From Erigeron canadensis (Eukaryota; Streptophyta; Magnoliopsida; Asterales; Asteraceae), in assembly GCF_010389155.1 (NCBI RefSeq), contig NC_057767.1, positions 38,229,688 to 38,293,687 on the forward strand: a DNA stretch of 64,000 nucleotides. The letters run 5' to 3'. Within the stretch, counting starts at the first letter, position 1, and the number at the start of each line of letters is the position of its first letter. Position numbers and translations under genes: made by a program. This document shows positions 13,689 through 25,904 of this stretch, piece by piece. Below the pieces are notes generated by a model. It saw only the letters and a list, made by a program, of their open reading frames with translations. It was not told the DNA's origin and searched no databases.

Positions 13689-15066
13689 TCAACACCCTCC
13701 ATGTAAACAATGTTCAGTGGCAATTGCTTGCGATGCCTTTATTATACAATGTCGAGTGGCAATTTTAAATTTAATTTACAAGTCTTTTACTACCTACCAA
13801 TAATCCAAACAGTATTAATGTATTACAACGTTCTTCAACACAAATGTTACAATATTTAAACGTCCTTTTTAATATATAGTTTGCACACATTTATCTAGAA
13901 TATATAATCCATAGTTTCGATTATCAAAATCACCAACTAATAAATTGTAATCAAATAAAGATTACTATTTGAAATATAATATCATATCTTAAAGAGTAAA
14001 ACTATAAATCTAAGTAAGTTATCGTCTTCTAGAATTAAAGATGACAAACCCTTCCGCATGGATAAGCTATGATCTCATTCTTTTTCTTTTTATTTAGAAT
14101 ATGTAATCAATAGTTTCATTTACCAAAATCACCAAGTAATAAGTTGTAGTTAAATTTAGATCAGTAATTCAAAATATATAATCATATACCCTAAAAGAGT
14201 AAAAATATAAAATATTGATATTTGGAATCTTTTACAAACATGCATGAATTAACATTTTTGGTTCACGGTACAGCGGCTACTTAGACGAGTTATATGAATA
14301 AAGGGGTAAAGTTAGGGCTGTTCTTTTTTTAGTCATTAAATGCTGAATATATTAAGTAATTGAATGTATAAATAATGTCTGAATGTATTAAGTAAAAATA
14401 TGTAATTAACGGTTATTTTTGTTTATTAAGTAAAAAAAAAAAAAAAATGACTGAATGCATTAAGTTCTTAATTATTAAGGCTATTAAGTAAAAAATGAAT
14501 TGGGTGTTAGACCATTTAAGCCGGTAAAGGTATGGAGAAAAACATCCTTATGGTTGAATTGAATTGAATGAAATAATGAGAATAAACATGATATAGAATG
14601 AACATAGTAACCGAAATAGTCATTATTATTTATTTATTTATTTATTTTATCATAGATGATTGCTATATTTATAATTTTATTTCCATTTTTGCTATTTAGA
14701 TTATTAAAAATTGATTTACATATCAAACATATCAAAATCTTGAGTTTTATATTGAAATATTTTTTTAAAAAATATATCCATCAAATTTGTTTATTGAGAC
14801 ATGCTTATCAGTATTTGAATATTACATATCATAATTTGTTCATCAAAATAGTTCATTGTGATATGTTTATCGATATTTGATTTAAAAAACATAATATGTC
14901 ATTATCATTCTTTTATTACATACTTATTTTACACTATTAGAAATCTTACTATTAGATAAAACATATCCTAAATATTATAATTAAAAATTTAACAGTATTA
15001 TAGATATTTTTTTATATAAAAATGACACATTTACATGTTCTGTATTCTTATATTGTCATGACAATA
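13689..15066. other. AT-rich spacer
   Basis: I see no gene or bounded element. There are several short inverted words and long A/T runs. Confidence 0.4.
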
Positions 15067-15075
15067 ATAAAAAAA

Positions 15076-15890
15076 GGAAAAATTATTAAAATAGTCTAAT
15101 TTTAATGTGTATATCTAAATATAGATACATACTAATTTTTTTTACACATTTAGTCAATGAATTCTTACCACCTAATTTTTTAATAAGAAACAAAACTACC
15201 TAATAAAATCATGGCAATTGTCCATGATGGATTCTTGAACTTATATGAGCTTGTACTTAAGGTGCTAGTGAAACCAGAGCTTAAAACCCCATAAAAATGG
15301 AATCAAGAGCTTTAAAAAACAAACCAGCATACACACCACTTGTAATGCAATACAACATGTTGTATGGTTTTTATGTTTTGAGTAATAATATATGTACATA
15401 ATGGAAGAAATTGGGCTTCATGCACAGATGCACTACTTCTGCTGGGTCAGTAAATAGGTTTGAATGAAAAAAGCTTTTGTATCCTCATTTTCATTCAAAT
15501 TATATATATATATATTTTAATTTTGATTGTCTTTCATTTAAAAAACAATAAGCTTCATTTGAGTTATTTACCTTAATGCCCATAATCAATACTGGATGGA
15601 GTTTGTATACTACACATATTTCTTAAAGCAATTAGCTTCAAACACTAGACCAATACCTTTAGATTCTGAAAATGTTGGATTCCTTAAAATTTTGTTGCAA
15701 TGTACAAGTAGTTAGTATGTATGTTGGAGAAAAATTTGGTAGGTGGTTTATGATTATTATTGTATAATGTTTTATTTCTTACTAAAAAATTAAGTGGTAA
15801 GAATTTATTTACTATATGAGTAAAATATTTGATAGGTGTCTATATTTGGATATACACTTTTAAATTAGACCATTTAAGTAATTTTTTTTC
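15076..15890. mobile_element. Mutator-like non-autonomous element with long terminal inverted repeats
   Basis: The left arm (about 15076-15220) and right arm (about 15740-15890) are diverged reverse complements sharing gaattcttaccac and gtgtatatc(t/c)aaatatag(a)aca blocks. The ends read GGAAAAATTA and (reverse complement) GAAAAAAAATT. A 9-bp direct repeat ATAAAAAAA flanks it (15067-15075, 15891-15899), the Mutator target size, though it is low complexity. The interior 15220-15480 is less AT-rich and may be captured host sequence. Confidence 0.68.
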
Positions 15891-16139
15891 ATAAAAAAAA
15901 CTTCAAAAGATAATAATAATACAATTACTTTTAAATTTTTAATATATTTACATTGAAATATATTTATTTTTAATTAACTAATTTGTATTTATAAGATTGA
16001 AAATATATTAGGATATGTATTAATTAGTTATTAACTTATTATTCAATTGGGTTATATTAATTAACTATTATTTTTATTTATTATATTTGAATCATTGGAT
16101 AAAAAAGTGTATATTTGTGATGAAATATAAATAAAGGAT

Positions 16140-16845
16140 AATGACATATAAATGTAATTACTTATAATAAATTGGTTATGTGATATAATGACCTACTTGG
16201 GTGGCTATGTAATATAAGGACTTTCATTTTAAGGCGATGTCTTGTATGCTACCAAGTAACTTACCAAAAGTAACCGGTTATGTGACGTATAATGTCACAT
16301 GTAATTTTATTTAGGGATAATATATAACATATGAACGGACTATTTATGACAAAATGATTATATGATGTAGTGACCCGTCACATATTATGCCACGTCACTC
16401 CCAACATCTTCTTTACCTTCACTTTTCCTTTTTATATATTATAAAAATGGGAATTTTCATTAAACTGGTTGACCATATAATCTTTCTCTCAAATTTCCAC
16501 CAAACATTCACATACCTTGTCTTTAGCCCATTCATACAAATTTTTGATAATAATAATGATATTTAAGTTTAGTTTATACAAATCTACATATTCACCTATA
16601 AACCAAGGGCCATGGTGGTGCTTCAGCAGGAGCTATTGCTATTGCTTGCAACAACCCTTGTACCCACGGTGGTTCGTGGTGCTTTGCCCTCTAAAGACGA
16701 CAGCTCCTCCGACCTCCTATTTTTCGCAGGTGGCGGTTCTTCTTCCCCCTTCTCTCTTTCTTAGTTTAGTTCTTTTTTTATATAGATATAAATGACATAT
16801 GAACGTAATCACCTATGACACAAATGGTTATGTGATGTAGTGATT
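16140..16845. repeat. Three dispersed copies of a ~50-bp motif
   Basis: Related copies lie at about 16144-16195, 16329-16380 and 16795-16845. Each has the form acatatgaacgtaat...tatgac...aatggttatgtgatgtagtga. They sit upstream of the EF-hand gene. Their nature is unknown; they may belong to one broken element. Confidence 0.6.
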
Positions 16846-17299
16846 GTACAAGTCAACAAAGGTCAGCGAGAGTGGTGACCGAGAAATGTTACAACAGATT
16901 ATACGTTACAAGGCATGGCCCAAAAAACGAAGGTTCTAACATTACACAGTCACTTGAGTAGGTTATTAAATCAAATAATCATTTTGTCATATGTAATATT
17001 TTGTCATTGTCATAATAAAATAATATAAATCAAAATTAAAATTGAAATTGAAAATAAAAGTCACATTAAAACAGCTGTTTTTGTTTTTCATGTTTTTTTG
17101 TTTAAAGTTTTTAAAAAGTTTATTTTAGATGGCTTCTTTTAAAAAAATATCAAAAGTTTTTCCAAAAGTCAACAAATCTCTCCAAGTAAACAATGTCCAA
17201 TTGTCTACCGTGCTTAACTTTATACGGTGTACCCCAGTGCACCTCAACCAAAAAGGCAAAAACACAAAAAGGCATATATTATATATACAATTATATTCA

Positions 17300-19423
17300 A
17301 TGGAAGAAATTTCCAAATTAGCCCAGGCTTATTACGAAGCTAGCTCAGATGATATACGGAAGTTAGCTCGGGACTTCTTTGAAGCAATGGACAATAACGG
17401 GGATGGCAAGATAGGCATAAAAGAGTACTTGGAGTTTATGAAAGATGAAGGCTATGATCAAATGATTAATTTCTCATTCTTCAACCAACTTGACATCGAC
17501 AGAAATGGTACTCTCGACTTTTTTGAAGTCATGACAGTCTACTATATTGTTAGGAGCGGAAGGCCGTTTTGTGATTGTTGTAAGAAATTTATAACCTCTA
17601 CGTATTTATCGTGTGTCGGGTGCTTTGAAGATCCAACTGGAAAATCCTTTTACCTTTGCCTCGATTGCTATTGTAGGAAAAAATGTTCTCACACTCACAA
17701 TGGTTTGTCACGCTTCCTGGACAATTATACTTTGCTTGAAGCTATGAAAAAGTTAAAATCGAATGAGGTATTTATATATAGAGTCTTTTTAGTTATTTTT
17801 TGCTTGAAGCCAAATTATAATTACTTACAAAATTTTGTTTCATGTTCATAGCTAAGATCACCCGAAACAAGTTCCAGACGATGTGAAACAGTCCCGGTTA
17901 CAGATACTCGTAACGCAATTGTCCCTCGTTCGGTTAGTTCTTAAACTCGCATTTTTATTTAGATCAATATCTATTTTGACGTATCCAAAGTTTAAGCAGG
18001 CCCATCCCAAGAATTTTAGGTACCCGGCTCGATAATATATCAATGGTGCCCATTAAACGTCACAAATGGTCATTAAAAAAAAGATAATAATGGCGTTAAA
18101 AATTTTTACTATAAGAAAAGAAAATTTTCACTTATTGTTAAATTTATCAAAACTAAAAGATAAAAACCTCATCTAAATTTGACTAATTAAAATAAAAAAA
18201 TTTAAAATTATTAATACAATCACGTTTACGTTTAATAAATACTAATAGTAATAATAATTATAATGATTATTAATATTAATAATTAATAATATTGATATAT
18301 AAAAGTTAAGATATAGATAAATGGCTAATGGGCTTTAATAATATAGCGTCAACCTCATCATTTTTTGTTGGACTATACTTGCATATTAGGCAGCAAAATT
18401 AATTTAATATTAATTAATTAGTAGATACATATATAAACGCATTGCAAATTTTGGTGCCCTGCTCAATTGTGCAGCTCCCACTTGCAAATCACAGGGCCTG
18501 AGTTTAAGCAAAAGTTTTAGTTGTCAGTACATACATATTCTAATTTCAAGACATACATACGCATTGATATATAGTTTCAAAGCTTAGGTAACTTAGGTAG
18601 AACTTGTCACATTTTGATTTTTTAATCCATAAAATATATGCATGAGAACCCAATCATTTATATGTATTATGCAATAAATTTAAAAAAATTAGTATGTTAT
18701 AGGTTTTATACTTAAACTTAGATATCTAACAAACCCTTCTCATATATATATACATATATATGTTGTTAAGCAAGAAGGGTAGAAGATAGTATAGGGAGAA
18801 GACAACATATGTAGAAATAGAATTTTGTTTAAAATTTCGTTTTAATCCTTTGACTTTTACTTGTTTAACAAAGGATTATTCTAGTTTTTGAAGTTTATAT
18901 TAATCCCTAATTTTTAGTATAAAATATATATTTTGTAATAAATTATATTTTCTATTGTTATTATAAATTAAATTTAAAATTAAATTGTGTATTTATTATA
19001 ATTATATATAAAAAAATAAAAATAAAAAATTTGGAGAGGTTTGGTTGAGAGGGTTGAAAGGTAAATAAGTTGGCAAAATTTTATTAATAAAATTAAATAT
19101 GAGATTTTTAGAATTATGACTCCTCCAGTAAGAAACACTACTTAAAATGTCTATCACTTAAACAAATACTCGTATATATCTTGTCATAAACTGGTCCATG
19201 CTTATTGTTACTCAAACTTTTGTTACCAAAATTGAAAATTTTACCTTTAATTCACGAGGATTTTGATTTGGTTTCCAGACTTTAATTAGTTTTGCTGATT
19301 TGATGTCCTGTGTTACTTTTGATTTTTTGGCAGCAACATGTGGCGACAACTTTAGGAATACTCAACTCAGCAGTCAGTATTGCCAACGTAGTAGCTGGAA
19401 GTAGTTTATGTTCAATCTTATGA
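17300..19423 (+). CDS. EF-hand and Cys/His-rich calcium-binding protein
   Basis: Three exons: 17300-17767, 17852-17932 and 19334-19423, all phase 0 with GT-AG borders, giving 212 residues. I start at MEEISKLAQAYY because the open frame upstream (to 17129) shows no family-like sequence. Two canonical EF-hand loops are present: DNNGDGKIGIKE (residues 31-42) and DIDRNGTLDFFE (65-76). They are followed by a Cys/His cluster (CDCC, CVGC, CLDC, CSHTH; about residues 91-137) resembling a ZZ- or DC1-type zinc finger. The C-terminus from exon 3 is hydrophobic (LGILNSAVSIANVVAG). The protein is likely a calcium sensor with a zinc-binding protein-interaction module. No signal peptide is seen. The partner and pathway are unknown. 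Confidence 0.82.
17933..19333 (+). other. Long second intron of the EF-hand gene
   Basis: The 1401-bp intron is AT-rich and contains no recognisable coding region. The splice assignment rests on the continuous phase-0 frame and the CAG acceptor before CAACATGTGGCG. Confidence 0.6.
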
Positions 19424-20180
19424 TCGACGAAATACATAGGCCAAAGTGGCATGAAAAGTATTCACGTTCCGTATCTGTATGAGTGTGATGTCAGTTTATG
19501 TGCTTCTATAAAGATTGCTTATTTAAGTATCTATTCATTTACTTTTTTTCTTGTTCGTGTTTATCAAATTAGATTAAATTAAATTGACGAACATAAAGGA
19601 AAGCTATATTAAACAGTTTCATAAATTGTTACTTTTTACAAATTACAAATGATCTGTCCATTCAGTCATAGCCCTATACTAGTATTTTAACTCAGCGTTG
19701 ACCGGGAGACATAATGATACATAAAGCGTAATAAAAGGTACTACACAAACGATATAAACGAATGTAAGAAAGTTTTTAATAATGATGGTCATTTAGTTGT
19801 AGCGAAAATACTACACGAACAGTAAAAAAACATTATATACCGAATTTGAAGAAAATAATAAAAACCAACTATTTAAAGGTAAAACCATAAAATGTGTAAA
19901 AATGGTTTGATAGAAACACGAGAATCCAAAACTTTGGTATAAAAAATGAAAACTAAAACTTTAATGGTGGCAAAAGATTAAATATAGAAACTTTAGGGAG
20001 AAATATTGAATAGAAGCAAAGTCAAAGGTTTTGTAATGATAAGATAAAAACTTAAGGGGTAAAAGTGAATATTATTAAAAGTAAAGAAGTATTGTCCTTT
20101 ATGCATTAAAACTTGTAAATTTAAAACTTTGACGGTGGCAAATGATAAAATATAGAAACGAATAGAAGCAAATTCAAAAG
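19424..20180. other. Spacer after the EF-hand gene
   Basis: No gene seen. A block at about 20040-20165 (gaatattattaaaagta... aaaactttgacggtggcaaa) recurs in shorter form at about 19950-20000 and 21005-21130, so it is a local dispersed repeat. Confidence 0.4.
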
Positions 20181-20189
20181 TATTGGGGA

Positions 20190-20375
20190 GGGGATTCCCT
20201 TTAATTATTTCCCCAACTTAAGTCAAGTTGGAGAAAATCTTGACCCATGAATGAAATTTAATGGTCAAGATTTAAAGATCATCTTTGAATCTTGACCCTT
20301 GATTTTCATCTAAGGATCAAGATTACCCTAACATGACTAGTCATGTTAGGATAACTTGAGAGAATCTTTTCCAAA
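20190..20375. repeat. Cluster of hairpins around a 24-bp perfect palindrome
   Basis: The palindrome is 20327-20350, each half CCTAACATGACT and its reverse complement. Two smaller hairpins with CTTGACC/GGTCAAG-type arms lie at about 20240-20270 and 20291-20321, and the outer borders read gagaaaatctt and gagagaatctttt. This may be a small MITE, but no target duplication is certain. Confidence 0.5.
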
Positions 20376-20464
20376 AGTATTGTAATTAAGATTTGGGAAT
20401 ATTATGTTTTTTGAAATATTTTGTTTTTTGAATGCATGTCTACATAGAAATAAAAGATAAACGG

Positions 20465-21005
20465 ATAACAAGTTGCGCCGCTACTCCTTTTTGTATAGCA
20501 AAACTAAGACCCTTATCATGGTGTCATAACATTACTATGCATAACCATTAGACCCTTCCAACTAGCTCGACGGCCTCAGGTGCAAGAAATCTAAAGGGAT
20601 CATATGCAAAGGGTATAAATACGTGTTGGTTGTCAAGACACGCCTTCTCGTGTTTGGTCACTTTGCATGGGGGAGCTTTTAAAGCGGCAAGACCGACTGT
20701 GAAGTTTCACCCTAAGCCCACAAGAGGAGAGACTCCTGTTACATCCACACATGCATGTTTTCCCCCATTACAACCAAAAACCAAAATGTCAGCAGGTCTG
20801 AGAGTAGATAACCCTTCCAACGGGGCAGTCAAAAATTCACTGGCGCTTCCTTCTTAGCAGAAATCTCAGCCCGCCTAAAAATGTCAAAGAGAACATCCCT
20901 AATCAAATTATGTTTGTATTTGAACCTTGGGAGCTCTTTAAAGTGAAGTGCATGCTCCCCAAAAGAATCCAAACAAGCTTTCCGACAAATAGGACATATC
21001 TCATC
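20465..21005 (-). pseudogene. LINE-type reverse transcriptase C-terminal relic
   Basis: The minus strand encodes CPICRKACLDSFGEHAL, then FKYKHNLIRDVLFDIFRRAE, ISAKKEAPVNF, LSTLRPADILVFG, KHACVDVTGVSPLVGL, CKVTKHEKACLDNQHVF and FLAPEAVELVGRV. These are in more than one frame and with stops. It resembles the tail of plant reverse-transcriptase-like proteins with a Cys/His zinc-binding region. It is a non-functional fragment. Confidence 0.68.
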
Positions 21006-21457
21006 ATTGTGAATATTATTAAAAGTAATAAATATAGATATAAAAGATAAAAATTTAAGGGGGGTAAATGTGAATATTATTAAAAGTAAAAAAGTATTGT
21101 ATTTTATGCCTTAAAACTTTAAATTTCAAGTTGGTGTTAAGTATAAAATTAAATATAAATGAATGTCTTTGGTCAACAATTATAACCAGGAAGTGATATT
21201 CCTATCGAATCATTTGGTATGCCTACCACATATATCATATATGCATTATTGGTATCAACAGTGTGTTGTAAAAATGGTGTCATGTGATAAAGTAGAAAAA
21301 TTATGGTAGATTTATCACCATCTGTTGTAAACGGTGTGTTGTAGAGAGTTTGTATCCATTTTGTTTTGTATGTAGCATATGAGGGGTGAATATTGTGCTT
21401 CACGTATAATGTAGGATAGAAAATAAAAATATTGTATGACAGCGAGTTTGTATCCAT

Positions 21458-21626
21458 CAATGTTTTTGAACGGAATTGAACCGGTCTAGCCATCCGGTTT
21501 TTTAGAGATTTCCGGTTAATAGGTATGGATTGGATCGGTGACAACGAACTACTTTGAACCGCTTGCACCGCGCTAGTTGGATCGGACCGAAACCGGATCA
21601 GATCACTATTGATCCGGGCAACCTTG
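21458..21626. mobile_element. Small hAT-like element, probable
   Basis: The 169-bp block begins CAATGTTTTTG and its reverse complement begins CAAGGTTGCCC, matching the end type of the element at 13180-13680. It has the same CCGGTT/GATCGG-rich interior. The flanking octamers do not clearly match, so the borders are provisional. Confidence 0.45.
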
Positions 21627-22083
21627 GTCCTTGAAATCCCGTCGTTATCTCAAATCTGTGCTTTGATTTCTTTGCACCATCAGTTAATTGTGTCTGGAAT
21701 TCAACACCAAATTTTGCCTTTAAATGTGAGTTAAACTCATTTTTTGCATACCTTGATAACAAGTTTGATTTGCCAATTGATTAATCTCCTATTATCACTA
21801 CTTTGAATATACATAGTTAAGCCCCTAATTTAGTGTGGTGGACCCACTAAATTATACTCCGTAGTTTAATCTTGAGTTTTGTTATGTTCTTGTGAAGTTA
21901 GATTGAGTTTCTGAGTTTTTTAACTTAAAATGCTACAAGAAATATGTCAAGGAATAGAATTTAAATGCATTTTACCCTTCAGTTTCGATGCTAACAAGAT
22001 ACAAAATGTAACACAAGCTTGGAAATAAATAATACAGTAACAGAGTTGAATGACCATATATATATAATAACACAATTGATGAA
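21627..22083. other. 3' flank of HSP70 copy B
   Basis: No gene seen. This is downstream of copy B on its strand and would include its 3' untranslated region and polyadenylation signals. Confidence 0.35.
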
Positions 22084-24151
22084 CTAAATAAGTGGCTTGC
22101 AAACAAACTCTAGGAATACCATCATTCTGTCAATCTCGTCAACAGCTGCAGCTCGATTATCCTCAATCCACTCGATCGCATCAGCAATAGCACGCTCGAT
22201 GTGCTCCAGACTCTTGGAGTCCAACTTCGCTTGAACTTCATATTCTTTAAGCTTATTCTTCTTCTTGTATATGAAATCCTCTAACGCATTGAATGCTTCC
22301 GCTTTCTTCTTGAATTCTTGGTCCTCGAGTTTGTACCTTTCGGCATCTTTTACCATCTTCTTGATCTCTTCTTTGGATAGCCTCCCAGTTTCATTTGTTA
22401 TGGTCAGTGTGTCTGTCTTACCCGTGAATAACATTTCAGCAGTGACCGTGATGATACCGTTGGCATCTATTTCAAAGCATACATTATGATTCGGGACTCC
22501 TTTTGGAGTTCTTAGAAATCCAGAAACAGTGAACTCCCCCAACAAATGGTTATCCGTACATCTTGGTCTCTCACCTTGATACACGCTGATACGTGTGGTA
22601 CGTTGATTGTCAGCTGTGCAATAACTATTGGTTTTCTTTGTAGGGATTGGAGTGTTTCGTGGTATCAAAACACTCATTACTTTTCCAGTTATTTCTATAC
22701 CAAGTGACAAAGGAGTGACATCTAGTAATACCAAATCTTGAACACTACTATTTTCTTTATTACCGCTTAACTTTGATGCCATAACAGCTGCACCATATGC
22801 AACAGCCTCATCAGGGTTCACGCTCATGGAGAGCTCCTTCCAGTCAAAAAACTCGCGCAACATAGTCTGGATCTTAGGTATCCTTGTCGAACCACCAACA
22901 AGAATAATTTCATCCACCCATGACTTTTCCATCTTTGCATCGCTTAAACAGTTCTCTAGCGTCTTGATACACGTAGCAAACAAACTCATATTGACCTCTT
23001 CAAATTTAGCTCGAGTAAATTTCATTGAAAAATCAATCCCTTCATGCAAGCAATCCAACTCGATTGATGTCTGAGTTGCACTCGAGAGGATTCTTTTTGC
23101 ATTTTCACAAGCAAACCTTAACCTCCCGAGTGCTCTTTTGTTCCCTGTCAAGTCCTTTTTCCATTTCCTTTTGAATTCTCGGATACAGTAATCCACCATG
23201 TTGTTATCAAAATCCTCCCCTCCTAAATGAGTGTCACCAGAAACAGCTTTCACTTCAAAAATACCCCCTTTCTCAATTGTCAACAAAGAGACATCAAAAG
23301 TACCCCCACCCAAATCAAAGATGAGCACATTTATAATCTTGTCAATAATATCAGACTTATTGTCTAGACCATATGCAATTGCAGCTGCTGTGGGCTCGTT
23401 GATCAAGCGTATGACATTTAAGCCAGCAATAGTACCTGCATCCTTTGTCGCTTGACGTTGGGAGTCATTAAAGTAAGCCGGGACAGTTATCACAGCATTT
23501 TTCACAACTTTTCCAAGGTAAGCCTCAGCGGTTTCTTTCATCTTGCCAAGAATCATGGATGAAATTTCTTCAACCAAGAATTCCTTCTCTTGACCTTTGT
23601 AAATGACAACAATCTTTGGTGTGTCATCTGCCCCTTCTTTGACCTTGAAAGACCATAACTTCATGTCTTCCTTCACCTTGGAATCACTAAATTTCCTCCC
23701 AATCAATCTCTTTGCATCTACATACAATTAAGTATTATCAGTCATTAGACCGATGCTCAAGTATCGTGTGCTCTTTTTTTTTTTGGTTATCTGAAGTGTA
23801 ATAATCCTGTAAGCGAATTAAGCTAAAGTTTTTTCTTAGAATCCAGATAATCTTATTGATTGCTATTGTGCTTTTTTATAACTAAACATCAAAAATATAT
23901 AAAATGAAAACGAATGAAATAGTACACTACTGACCAAATATGGTGCTGGCAGGCCTCATGGCTACTTGGTTCTTGGCACCATCACCGATGAGACGATCTT
24001 CATCAAGAAAAGCAACACACGATGGTGTGGTTCGGTTGCCTTGATCATTTGTTATGATTTCTATTCGATTACGATTCCATACTGCAACACATGAGTATGT
24101 TGTTCCAAGGTCTATTCCGATAGCTGGTGCTTCATTTTCTTTTCCCTCCAT
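22084..24151 (-). CDS. HSP70-like chaperone, copy B (intact, EEVD-less)
   Basis: Exon 1 is 23935-24151 (start [16 protein letters not shown]) and exon 2 is 22084-23717, with a 217-bp GT-AG intron in phase 1, giving 616 residues. Hsp70 signatures: [13 protein letters not shown] near residue 13, [11 protein letters not shown] at 206-216, [11 protein letters not shown] at 346-356, and the interdomain linker [13 protein letters not shown] at 400-412, followed by the substrate-binding domain and helical lid. The protein stops at [10 protein letters not shown], where ordinary cytosolic Hsc70 proteins continue for a few dozen residues to EEVD. That motif docks TPR co-chaperones, so such partners may not bind. 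Expected role: ATP-dependent protein folding in the cytosol. It is the only minus-strand copy with an intact frame and has the shortest intron of the cluster. Confidence 0.93.
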
Positions 24152-25016
24152 TATACCTTCAATACTCAATGTGAAATTATTCTATATTATATTTTGCTTT
24201 CTATATATTGATCTACCTTTGTAACTTCATTTGATAATTAACCAATATTCTTAATTTTTTTGTTCCTTATAATAATTTTAAAAAAAACTTTCAAAGCCAA
24301 AGTCAGAACAGCTAATTAGTGAATAACAAAAAAGTCGTCTCTTGAGATAATTAATTAAACCAATGATGTTTTGTTTTATATGATTAATTAAAGAGCCGAA
24401 GACTTTTACGAAAGTAACATGTAACTTTTATACCATGTTGAAACTTTCGTCAGATTGATCCAAAATTTCTATATATTAATCTTTATCTTTACTAGTATTT
24501 TTATAAACATTATCCACTCTTATAGAAAGTTAGTTTGGAAATTACATAATTACCTTTTATGAACGCTCTAAAAAGAGTTATAAGAAATTATCCACTTGTA
24601 CATTTTTGTGTTTGATTATTTGTTAGCTAATATCATTTACGGAGTATTTTCATTTTTTTTTATGTTTAATATGTGTAATTTGGTTTCTTAATAGTTGCAT
24701 AAACATTTTGTAGGCTGATTGTATAATTTGATGTTTATGAAGCTAAATTAACTCTAAAATGGGTAAAAGGTCACTCGAAATGGTCTTAGGAGTTGGCCAG
24801 TTGGGATTAAGTTACCTAAATATTTTTTATGTTTAAAATATTAGTGGGTAATGAATTTTTTTTGTGGGCCGAAGTCTGCAAGCACAAGCCTTCTATTTTT
24901 GTTCTCCTGGAAACCACACTATTTATAGTATCATAGTTCAATTGGTGAAATGTTGATTATCCATACGTTTTAGTTATTGTGATAACACCATTTAGGCGTT
25001 TAGCCCATTTGAGTCT
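24152..25016. other. 5' flank of HSP70 copy B
   Basis: AT-rich. On the minus strand a TATA-like stretch lies at about 24183-24200, some 40 bases before the start codon. I did not see a convincing heat-shock element (GAAnnTTCnnGAA) close to the gene. Confidence 0.35.
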
Positions 25017-25025
25017 TTTTATTTA

Positions 25026-25895
25026 GGGTTAAATTCAAATTTTGTCCATGTGGTTTTTCGAAAAACGCTTTCTATCTCTCTGTTACTTTTTGAGTTTTTT
25101 TCATCCCCATGGCCCGACTTCCGTTAAAAACCATTTATCCATGTCGTTAACTCCTCCCACGTGCAAATCATGTGAGGGTATATATGTCTTTTTACTCACT
25201 TTCTTTTCTTGTTATTCTCCGTTCTTCAAAACCCATATTCACACACACACACTCCAAAAAAAAAACCTAATTAAACACCTTCGGCCGCCGTGAAACTACC
25301 ACCGCCTCCACCTTTATCTTTAGTCCCCCCCCCCCCCCCCTCTTTCTTTTATGCTTGTGAGTATCATACATTACATTTTGATTCAAGAATCAAACAATAA
25401 AGCCCTAATGTTGTTATTGGTGTGAGGTTGTCCTGACATTTTTATTTTCTGTTTTTGGATTATTATTATTGGATTGCAATTTGGAATTGGAAATATGATG
25501 GTGATGATGAGTTTTTATATTCATGGTTGAATTGTTTGGGAGAACTGCATGTCCTACTAGTCGGATAGAAGCCTACCCACCTACCAGCCTACCTTGTTCA
25601 TATAGAGCCGGACTGAGCCTTTATGGGTTGGGCCACACACGTGCTACAATGGCAATTACAATAGGAAGCAAGGTTGTAAGGCGGAGCGAATCCGGAATGA
25701 AGATAATGATTATCATTATTCGTATAGATATAGATACAAATATGTTGTATGCATTGGTATTAGTTTCCTAATTAAAAGGAGTCAAAGAGCATTCTCCAAA
25801 GAACATATATGAATTGTGAGATATAATGACAAAAATGCCCTCACGTGATTTTTACGTGGGGACTAAACGATGAGGATGAAATTTACATTTAACCC
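25026..25895. mobile_element. Mutator-like element carrying organelle DNA
   Basis: The 870-bp element has ends GGGTTAAATT and ATTTAACCC, with inverted ends that continue imperfectly into sequences with CACGTG (about 25157 and 25842). A perfect 9-bp repeat TTTTATTTA flanks it (25017-25025, 25896-25904), the Mutator size. It contains a run of 16 C at 25325-25340 and a fragment of mitochondrial 18S rRNA at about 25617-25697. No transposase is encoded, so it is of Pack-MULE type. Confidence 0.8.
25617..25697 (+). pseudogene. Fragment of mitochondrial 18S rRNA (rrn18)
   Basis: The stretch contains GGCCACACACGTGCTACAAT, then GGCAATTACAATAGGAAGCA and GGCGGAGCGAATCCGG. Small-subunit rRNA has the conserved CACACGTGCTACAATGG block here. 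The version with GGCAATTACAAT and GGCGGAGCGAATCC is that of plant mitochondria and not of the plastid. It is far too short to function. It lies entirely inside the Mutator-like element. Confidence 0.85.
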
Positions 25896-25904
25896 TTTTA
25901 TTTA

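Noticed and set aside
17129..17299. Upstream extension of the EF-hand protein (MASFKKISKVF...)
   Set aside because: The extension has no family-like features and the TATA-rich stretch at 17271-17290 looks non-coding; the ATG at 17300 starts a well-formed EF-hand protein. A longer form cannot be excluded.
20630..20857. Plus-strand open frame with KFHPKPTRGE-like text
   Set aside because: It is antisense to the LINE reverse transcriptase relic, which has recognisable motifs on the minus strand.
25523..25771. Open frame overlapping the mitochondrial rRNA fragment
   Set aside because: The sequence is rRNA-derived and the peptide has no meaning.
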